13,991 bases of DNA, from NCBI GenBank assembly GCA_021158375.1, contig JAGGUS010000075.1, positions 1 to 13,991 on the forward strand, given 5' to 3'. The stretch is from Thermoprotei archaeon. Its GTDB lineage: Archaea > Thermoproteota > Thermoprotei > QMSL01 > B3-G16. Below, in pieces: positions 6,375 through 11,361 of this stretch. How positions within the stretch are numbered: position 1 is the first letter of the stretch; each line of letters begins with the position of its first letter. The position numbers and the translations under genes were made by a program. Below the pieces are notes generated by a model. The model was not told where the DNA came from, did not search any database, and saw only the letters and a program-made list of their open reading frames with translations.

Positions 6375-7047
6375 GTTTTTTAGCCACCACTACTAAGTTC
6401 TCCCTAAATATTCTTCCTTTCTCAGAATAATATCTTATTATCTTAAAACCTGAAGCTCTCACTAATTTTACTAAACCTCTGAGTGTATATAGATGATAGT
6501 AACGTAAAAACTTTCGCCTCCAAGGGATTAAAGTATCTCCAAAGCTCGCAGTTCTGGGCATCTTAAACTTTACCTTTATGGCATTTATGAAACGCTTTAA
6601 ATTCCATATGCTCCATGCAGTTATAATCGCGAGTCCTTCATCCTTTAAAGTCCTATAAATCTCTCTAAGCGCTAGGCGTCTATCAATTTCTGTTGGTATG
6701 TGATGGATAACTGCCACGCATAATGCTCCGTCTATACATGCGTTCCTTAAAGGTAAGTATCTCATATCTGCCACGATAGGATTTGCTAATTCATCTAAAC
6801 CGTACTCACGTAAGTTTTTTAAAGCTATACTAACCATTCGTGCTGATATATCAATGCTTATAACCTCCAAGCCCATAGCACATGCAAGTATGCTATGTCT
6901 ACCGTTTCCGCAACCAACATCTAGTAGCAATCCCTTCTGAAGAAAACCAATCACTTCAAGTGAACATCTCCATGGTCTTCTTCGCGTTTTATTAAACTCA
7001 TCAGCTATCTCGTCAAATACTTGTTGAACTTCCCTTAGAGAGATCAA
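6361..7047 (-). CDS. trm9: Trm9/ABH8-like SAM-dependent tRNA U34 methyltransferase
   Basis: A 228-residue class I methyltransferase. The start VFDEIADEFNKTRRRPW (10-26) matches the Trm9/ABH8 N-terminal signature (Y..IA..F..TR..PW). SAM motif I is LLDVGCGNGRH (41-51), followed by an acidic residue at the end of strand 2 (D66), ADMRYLPL (93-100) and AVIHHIPTEIDR (112-123). The C-terminal part has LIPWRRKFLRYYHLYTLRGL (173-192), again Trm9-like. Yeast Trm9 with Trm112 methylates cm5U34 to mcm5U34, the step after Elp3; the overlapping elp3 gene supports the same role. The start is a TTG at 7047: the upstream in-frame TGA lies five codons away and no other start is available. It overlaps the kinase gene by 35 bp. 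No Trm112 gene is visible in the window. An unrelated small-molecule methyltransferase cannot be excluded. Confidence 0.72.
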   Translation of the reverse strand: MISLREVQQVFDEIADEFNKTRRRPWRCSLEVIGFLQKGLLLDVGCGNGRHSILACAMGLEVISIDISARMVSIALKNLREYGLDELANPIVADMRYLPLRNACIDGALCVAVIHHIPTEIDRRLALREIYRTLKDEGLAIITAWSIWNLKRFINAIKVKFKMPRTASFGDTLIPWRRKFLRYYHLYTLRGLVKLVRASGFKIIRYYSEKGRIFRENLVVVAKKHGTS

Positions 7048-8524
7048 TGAGCATCCGCCTCAGATCGATATATGTTTTTATGAGGGCATGAGGAAATGCA
7101 AATAGCGTGAATACCCTTATATACGATGGAGAGAGAGCTTCCTTTAACGGTCTAACATCCCCATATTTAAGGTAGCCCCTTACAATAGCTTCTAGTACGC
7201 TTCTTAAATTATCTAATTTTAAGCTCCTTACATAATGTGCTGTGAAGAAGAAGAGAATTGCAAGATCCCATGACGATTTATTACTGTATTTAGCTTGTTC
7301 TAAATCTATAAAGAATACATCTTGTTGGTCATTATTAACTATTATATTTGTAGGATTTGCGTCCCCTAGGACTATACCACATTTATGTACTTTAGCAATC
7401 TCAGATAATACTATCTCAATTATGTCCAGCATTTTTCCACGAGTTAACCCTTCAATTATTACATCTCGGAATAGACTACCTTGAACATACTCCTCTACAA
7501 CGAACTTATCCCTTAAGTTTACGTAGTAGATGCCCGGAACTTTAAAGCCTAAATCTTTTAAGTCCCTATTCATGGAGTACTCATTAAGAAGCCTACGTTT
7601 AGCACTTGTATCGAAATAGTATGCTCCAAGAGACCATAAGGCTATTGGTAACCACTTAAGGCCAGACCATTCGTGATACTTCTTTAATACATAAGTACCC
7701 CTATTCTCATCTTCAATGAGGTATGCCGTATTTATAATACCACCGAGTCTAATCTTTTGTTTATAAGGTATACTGAATGGTAAGTCGATTGTAAGAGATG
7801 ATAGACCTTTATCTGTTTCTAAGAACGCATACTGGCTCACTTTCTCCCCTAAATCTAGATCATCACTAATAGAAATCCTAGTAGTGAGAAGAGATATTAT
7901 CTTAAGTATGGACTTTATGTCAACTCGTAGGTTCAGCAAACTTAAGTAGGGTACTGTATTGAGGAGCATATCTATAGGAGAGGATTTTATGCCAAGAGAT
8001 CTATTTCCTAAGCCCACTTTATCATCATAATAAGGCCTTTTTAGATAACCATCTGCTATTAATAGAGAGATCGTGGTATTGAGTACATCGTAGGGAATAT
8101 TTTCTAAGGATTCTCTAGCTAAGAACTTGAAGTACTGCCTTAAGAAGACGAAAAGGAGGGCTTTCCGTCTATAATGATTTAAGAGGAAATAGTAAGGCGA
8201 AAATAACGCTCTACGAGCTAAGAGGCGATTTTCTGCTAAGAAGAGTTTGATCTCCTCTAAAATTATCTTTCTTAAAATCTTGATCTTATACTGATTTAAT
8301 ATGGCTTCGGAGTTTACATCTAACGGAATTAATGGTAAGATGTGATCATAGATAAGCCCATAATATTTGTCATCGGTTAAATCATCTTTTATCGCGTCTT
8401 CACCTATACTTAGGCATATATGATCTTTGCTGTTATGGATTATTTTCACGCCTTTACCGTGCTTAATTACTACATCTAATAATATATTGCCCGATTCTAT
8501 ACGACCCCTAGCGATAGTGCTCAT
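7013..8524 (-). CDS. Bud32-like atypical kinase with a large unrecognised N-terminal region
   Basis: A 503-residue protein. The C-terminal half (about 255-450) is a small-kinase domain of the Bud32/RIO/InaA type: a glycine turn at 260-261, lysines 281-282 in YVLKKYHEW, glutamate 315 in LLNEYSMNRDL, GFKVPGIYYV (326-335), EEYVQGSLF (344-352), catalytic loop LGDANPTNII (386-395) with D388 and N393, and DLE (407-409) in place of DFG. The catalytic residues appear present, so phosphotransfer or ATPase activity is plausible. Residues 1-250 are hydrophobic and basic, with helical stretches (70-135) and a possible winged-helix-like segment (145-165); I recognise no family. It is too long to be ordinary Bud32 (about 210 residues). 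It starts within the stop of the zinc-ribbon gene (ATGA), with GGAGGGG (8531-8537) six bases upstream. The substrate is unknown; the operon points to tRNA modification. Confidence 0.65.
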   Translation of the reverse strand: MSTIARGRIESGNILLDVVIKHGKGVKIIHNSKDHICLSIGEDAIKDDLTDDKYYGLIYDHILPLIPLDVNSEAILNQYKIKILRKIILEEIKLFLAENRLLARRALFSPYYFLLNHYRRKALLFVFLRQYFKFLARESLENIPYDVLNTTISLLIADGYLKRPYYDDKVGLGNRSLGIKSSPIDMLLNTVPYLSLLNLRVDIKSILKIISLLTTRISISDDLDLGEKVSQYAFLETDKGLSSLTIDLPFSIPYKQKIRLGGIINTAYLIEDENRGTYVLKKYHEWSGLKWLPIALWSLGAYYFDTSAKRRLLNEYSMNRDLKDLGFKVPGIYYVNLRDKFVVEEYVQGSLFRDVIIEGLTRGKMLDIIEIVLSEIAKVHKCGIVLGDANPTNIIVNNDQQDVFFIDLEQAKYSNKSSWDLAILFFFTAHYVRSLKLDNLRSVLEAIVRGYLKYGDVRPLKEALSPSYIRVFTLFAFPHALIKTYIDLRRMLIDLSKGSSTSI

Positions 8525-8748
8525 TTTAGACCCCTCCTACCGTAAAGCTCATCTAATATACCGGCCTTTTTTGCTTTCAGAGCTCTAAGAATAGCACTTG
8601 CTTCACGACCATCTTTAGCATAAGTAATACGCCTCGCTCTTAAAACATTTATGCGTCTTCCACAGTACGTACATAACTTTGTCTTCTGCCTAATTGGTAC
8701 GGCTAAATAGTTACCGCAGTAAGGGCACTGTATGATAACGTATTTCAT
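8521..8748 (-). CDS. Small zinc-ribbon protein, DUF1922-like
   Basis: A 75-residue protein. Two CxxC knuckles, C8-P-Y-C11 and C26-T-Y-C29, form a zinc ribbon at residues 4-34. A basic RRINVLRARR stretch (31-40) and a C-terminal helix (about 46-68) follow. This layout resembles archaeal DUF1922 proteins, whose function is not established. It is the first gene of a four-gene overlapping operon with the kinase-like protein, Trm9-like methyltransferase and Elp3, and its TGA stop overlaps the next start (ATGA). That tight coupling suggests it works with them, for instance as a zinc-bearing activator (compare Trm112 or Kti11/Dph3, both small zinc proteins in the eukaryotic pathway), but there is no sequence match to those proteins that I can defend. 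Confidence 0.7.
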   Translation of the reverse strand: MKYVIIQCPYCGNYLAVPIRQKTKLCTYCGRRINVLRARRITYAKDGREASAILRALKAKKAGILDELYGRRGLK

Positions 8749-8770
8749 ACAATATTCTTAAAGCTCAATA

Positions 8771-8780
8771 CATTTAAAGG
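8771..8780 (-). promoter_or_regulatory. Probable TATA box of the zinc ribbon-kinase-trm9-elp3 operon
   Basis: CCTTTAAATG on the minus strand contains TTTAAA (8773-8778), centred 26-27 nt upstream of the ATG at 8748. This spacing predicts transcription starting at the start codon, i.e. a leaderless first gene, and there is no Shine-Dalgarno in the 48-bp spacer. It would be the only promoter for the four overlapping genes. Confidence 0.5.
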
Positions 8781-8797
8781 CATTTAGGTTTGTACTC

Positions 8798-9202
8798 CTA
8801 GTCTCTCGATACAGGAATAGCGCTCAAGATAGGCCTTTTCTTCATTAAGCGAATAGTGCGTATTATTTCTCGCTCAAGACATGATATACATTTAGCCTCT
8901 ACATGACCTCCTGGTAGTACTGTTAGTTGTCCTATATTTGAAGGATTTAGTAGAATTCCACATGATTTACAGTATATCGATTCTTTCGCGAAAATCTCAG
9001 GAACGTATTTAAGGATAAAATCTAACGAGTCATCACCATAGATGATTTTTATGCCTTTATGCGTTTCAATTGCAACTACGATATAATCAGAGAATACTAC
9101 AGACCATGCAATTACATCGGTAAAGTCTACCTTATTTCTCATGAATACACACTCCCTGAGAGGTAACCGAAAGTATTCTAGTGAGAATAAGTATTTATTC
9201 AT
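8798..9202 (-). CDS. Unknown protein with C-terminal four-cysteine zinc ribbon
   Basis: A 134-residue protein of no family I recognise. Residues 1-70 look like an alpha/beta domain with hydrophobic strands (IAWSVVF, YIVVAIETHKGIKIIYG). Two CxxC pairs, C78-K-S-C81 and C105-I-S-C108, separated by 23 residues, form a likely zinc ribbon. A basic tail (109-134) follows. No membrane segment is evident. The ATG at 9202 has no ribosome-binding site but sits about 25 nt from a TATA-like tract; an internal ATG at residue 21, with a GGGAG a little upstream, is an alternative start. It lies 49 bp upstream of the elp3 operon, on the same strand, but has its own apparent promoter. A nucleic-acid-binding or complex-assembly role is possible; nothing more can be claimed. 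Confidence 0.7.
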   Translation of the reverse strand: MNKYLFSLEYFRLPLRECVFMRNKVDFTDVIAWSVVFSDYIVVAIETHKGIKIIYGDDSLDFILKYVPEIFAKESIYCKSCGILLNPSNIGQLTVLPGGHVEAKCISCLEREIIRTIRLMKKRPILSAIPVSRD

Positions 9203-9212
9203 AGCGCGTAGG

Positions 9213-9230
9213 ATTAAAATTAAATAAAGC
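9213..9230 (-). promoter_or_regulatory. Probable TATA region of the 8798-9202 gene
   Basis: The minus strand reads GCTTTATTTAATTTTAAT here, an AT tract whose upstream part (TTTATTTAAT) is centred near 9225. Starting about 25 nt later places the 5' end at the ATG (9202), again suggesting a leaderless transcript in a spacer of only 42 bp. Confidence 0.4.
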
Positions 9231-9244
9231 GAAATAGAATTATG

Positions 9245-9904
9245 CTATCCCTTATATGTAAGTACGACCACTTTCATCTCTTGGGGAAGCGATTCTCTTG
9301 ATACATCGAAGGAATCAGTATTTAGCATCTCAACATTTTTGAAGAGCTTTACAAATGGTTTTTCATCTTTTATAGGAAGTCTGAGCTTTGGTATTTTATA
9401 ATGCATGGGTATGACTATTCTTGGGTTTAACTGTTCAACTACAGTCTTGGCCTCATTATGGTCTATTGTGAACACACCGCCTACAGGTATCATTAGAACG
9501 TCTATTTCCTTGTCCTTTAGCACTTTAAGTTGTTCCTCTTCGAGAATATGACCTAGATCGCCTAAGTGACAGAAGCTTACACCATCAATTACAAAGTAGT
9601 ATATGTAGTTCTCTCCCCTTATTTCTCCGTACGATTTATCATGATATGCCCTAACACCAATTATTTTGACTCCTTTTACCTCCCACTCACCCTCTTCACT
9701 ATCTATAACTTTAGTATCTGGTTTAGATACTAGCTCTAAGCCATTGTAATGATCATAGTGTCCATGACTTATGAGAACTATATCAGCTTTTACATCAGGA
9801 GGACGTATACCTAGATCCTCCCCGTTATGGGGATCTGTCACAACGACTACGTCTTTACCGTATATTGCAAAGCACGCATGTCCTAACCACCTGACACGAA
9901 CCAT
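9245..9904 (-). CDS. Metallo-beta-lactamase-fold hydrolase, UPF0173-like
   Basis: A 219-residue single-domain protein of the UPF0173/UlaG-like group. The start MVRVRWLGHACFAI is typical, with H9 an expected family residue. The metal-binding motif is HGHYDH (47-52); further ligands are H88, the HLGDLGH block (113-119, D116) and H168 in VIPMHYK. All ligands needed for a two-metal site are present, so the enzyme should be active, but the substrate of this family is not known. It is cytosolic, with no signal peptide. The gene is separated from hjc upstream by 76 bp and from the small zinc-ribbon gene downstream by 42 bp, all on the same strand. A GGTG lies just before the ATG; an AT-rich tract near 9941 could be its own TATA box. 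Confidence 0.88.
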   Translation of the reverse strand: MVRVRWLGHACFAIYGKDVVVVTDPHNGEDLGIRPPDVKADIVLISHGHYDHYNGLELVSKPDTKVIDSEEGEWEVKGVKIIGVRAYHDKSYGEIRGENYIYYFVIDGVSFCHLGDLGHILEEEQLKVLKDKEIDVLMIPVGGVFTIDHNEAKTVVEQLNPRIVIPMHYKIPKLRLPIKDEKPFVKLFKNVEMLNTDSFDVSRESLPQEMKVVVLTYKG

Positions 9905-9980
9905 ACGGACACCAAGTACTAATATTATGCTAAGCTAATAAAATTATAGCTATGAGATCAGTTTCATAATGCTTATCTTT

Positions 9981-10337
9981 TTATTTTATCTTCTCGACGT
10001 CAGGAAACCGTTCGATCTTTACAGCTTTAGCCTCAGTTATTTCTATAAAGCTCCACTTCCTTACTCGAGCTCTCTTCCATCTGACGGCAATAAATGGCCT
10101 AAAGCCAAATGCCTTAGAGAATTCTAGAAGCCGAGCTACTTGATTATGATCTATGTATATCTTATCACGGCCACACTCCTTTACTTGATAAGCTCTCCTA
10201 TCAGTTCCTTTAGCAGCAATAACATCGCATGGAATATCCCTACTACCACTAACTGGGATTCTTACAGCGTAGAAGCCCTGCTCCCTAAGCAGTTTAACTA
10301 GTTCTACCTCAGCCCTATATCCTCTCCTAAATGCCAT
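9981..10337 (-). CDS. hjc: Holliday junction resolvase Hjc (QxK variant)
   Basis: A 118-residue protein of Hjc length. FRRGYRAEVELVKLL (3-17) contains the N-terminal glutamate E10. RIPVSGSRD (26-34) and CDVIA (37-41, D38) give the serine and first metal-binding aspartate. The second metal motif reads YQVKE, so K53 is present but the usual glutamate of E-x-K is Q51. The rest (HNQVARLLEFSKAFGFRPFIAVRW) matches archaeal Hjc closely. Hjc resolves four-way junctions during recombination by paired nicks. The Gln variant may alter metal binding; neighbouring E54 might compensate (inference). The ATG at 10337 is supported by GAGGAGGG (10345-10352), seven bases upstream inside the rhomboid gene, which it overlaps by 34 bp. 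Confidence 0.88.
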   Translation of the reverse strand: MAFRRGYRAEVELVKLLREQGFYAVRIPVSGSRDIPCDVIAAKGTDRRAYQVKECGRDKIYIDHNQVARLLEFSKAFGFRPFIAVRWKRARVRKWSFIEITEAKAVKIERFPDVEKIK

Positions 10338-10960
10338 CTGATAGCCCTCCTCATTAAGGTTCGTTTATGAACTATACCATAGATTAGCCCTACAAGAGCT
10401 CCACCTAAAATACCACCTAAATGAGCTAAAACGTCTATATTACCGCCTAGCGAATTAAGTACAAAGAGGAGGATAAGGCTAAAAATTGCTCTCTGAAATT
10501 CTCCTCCAGATACTTCATAAGAATACAGAATTAAGGAAGAAGCAAGCCCTAATATCGCACCTGAAGCACCAACACTGATATATTGTAGATTTAGTATTAC
10601 CTGCCCTACTATAAGGCTTATAAGGTTTCCTGTAAGTCCAGATATGAAGAAGGATAGCGCCAAGAATCCAGAACTAGTACTACGTTCCAACGAACTTCCA
10701 ATATAGTACAGGAATACTACATTTAATGCTAGATGAAGTATATTGGCATGTACAAATATTGAAGTGATTATCTGCCAGTAGGCTCTATGCTTAATTGTAA
10801 ATAAGGATTGGCCTAAAAGGAAGAGTAGGTACTTATTTATAGTTATGGGATTATGACTTAAAACGGCCAGAACTACATACACTATAATGCATATAAGGAC
10901 TAATACGCTTGTTAAGGGAGCTCTATTCATCCGAACCCACCACATACTCCATTTACTCAT
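10304..10960 (-). CDS. Rhomboid-family intramembrane serine protease
   Basis: A 218-residue membrane protein. Hydrophobic segments are near residues 16-34, 62-88, 98-118, 120-125/131-147, 158-170 and 180-197, consistent with the six-helix rhomboid core. Catalytic serine S133 lies in GASGAILGL, and H180 in AHLGG completes the dyad. The helix-2 motif HANILHLALN (71-80) supplies the oxyanion-hole residues, as in GlpG H..N. Rhomboids cleave transmembrane substrates within the bilayer; archaeal substrates are largely unknown. The N-terminus is short and basic with no extra soluble domain. The gene overlaps hjc by 34 bp, so the two are co-transcribed, which is functionally unexpected. An AT-rich stretch about 24-26 nt upstream of the ATG suggests a leaderless transcript. 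Confidence 0.92.
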   Translation of the reverse strand: MSKWSMWWVRMNRAPLTSVLVLICIIVYVVLAVLSHNPITINKYLLFLLGQSLFTIKHRAYWQIITSIFVHANILHLALNVVFLYYIGSSLERSTSSGFLALSFFISGLTGNLISLIVGQVILNLQYISVGASGAILGLASSLILYSYEVSGGEFQRAIFSLILLFVLNSLGGNIDVLAHLGGILGGALVGLIYGIVHKRTLMRRAIRWHLGEDIGLR

Positions 10961-11032
10961 ATGATATTATGCTTTTGAATTATCTTATCTAGTATTCCTA
11001 CCAGAATTATTGTCAGCTATAGTTCAAAACTC

Positions 11033-11067
11033 TATTTTGCAAAATAATTAAGGTGGTATTAATTATT
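11033..11067. repeat. Two overlapping AT-rich dyads between acylphosphatase and rhomboid genes
   Basis: TATTTTGCAAAATA (11033-11046) is a perfect 14-bp palindrome. It overlaps a second perfect inverted repeat, AATAATTA (11043-11050) with TAATTATT (11060-11067), around a 9-nt loop at the very end of the acylphosphatase gene. The second could form a weak hairpin after the minus-strand stop codon, with TTATTTT downstream, i.e. a termination region. The first sits about 73-86 bp upstream of the rhomboid ATG and may be a regulator site. Confidence 0.35.
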
Positions 11068-11347
11068 AGTAGATTATATAGAAGCCTTCGTATTCCCCCT
11101 TATAATCGGAGTAATATATATCGATTCTATCAACTCTTGCAGACGGTGGTCCTTTCCTGGCTAGTTCTATTAACTTTTCTAATGATATCTTCTCGCCTTC
11201 AGCTACTATCTCGACGCTTCCGTCAGGTAAATTTCTTACATATCCTTTAATGCCTAACCTACGAGCATGATATGATATGAAGGAACGAAAGCCTACTCCT
11301 TGCACTCTTCCATATACTTTAATTTTAATACGGGACATGTCTCTCAT
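11066..11347 (-). CDS. acyP: Acylphosphatase
   Basis: A 93-residue enzyme of family length. The phosphate-binding signature is GRVQGVGFRSF (13-23) with catalytic R21, and the second motif GYVRNLPDGSVEIVAEG (35-51) contains catalytic N39. It hydrolyses acyl phosphates such as acetyl phosphate and carbamoyl phosphate. It begins 14 bp after the tmcA stop with GAGGG (11354-11358) as ribosome-binding site before ATG 11347; a second in-frame ATG at residue 4 is possible. Co-transcription with tmcA is clear from the spacing, though I see no direct biochemical link. TmcA hydrolyses ATP and uses acetyl-CoA. Confidence 0.93.
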   Translation of the reverse strand: MRDMSRIKIKVYGRVQGVGFRSFISYHARRLGIKGYVRNLPDGSVEIVAEGEKISLEKLIELARKGPPSARVDRIDIYYSDYKGEYEGFYIIY

Positions 11348-11361
11348 AAGGATCCCTCAGC

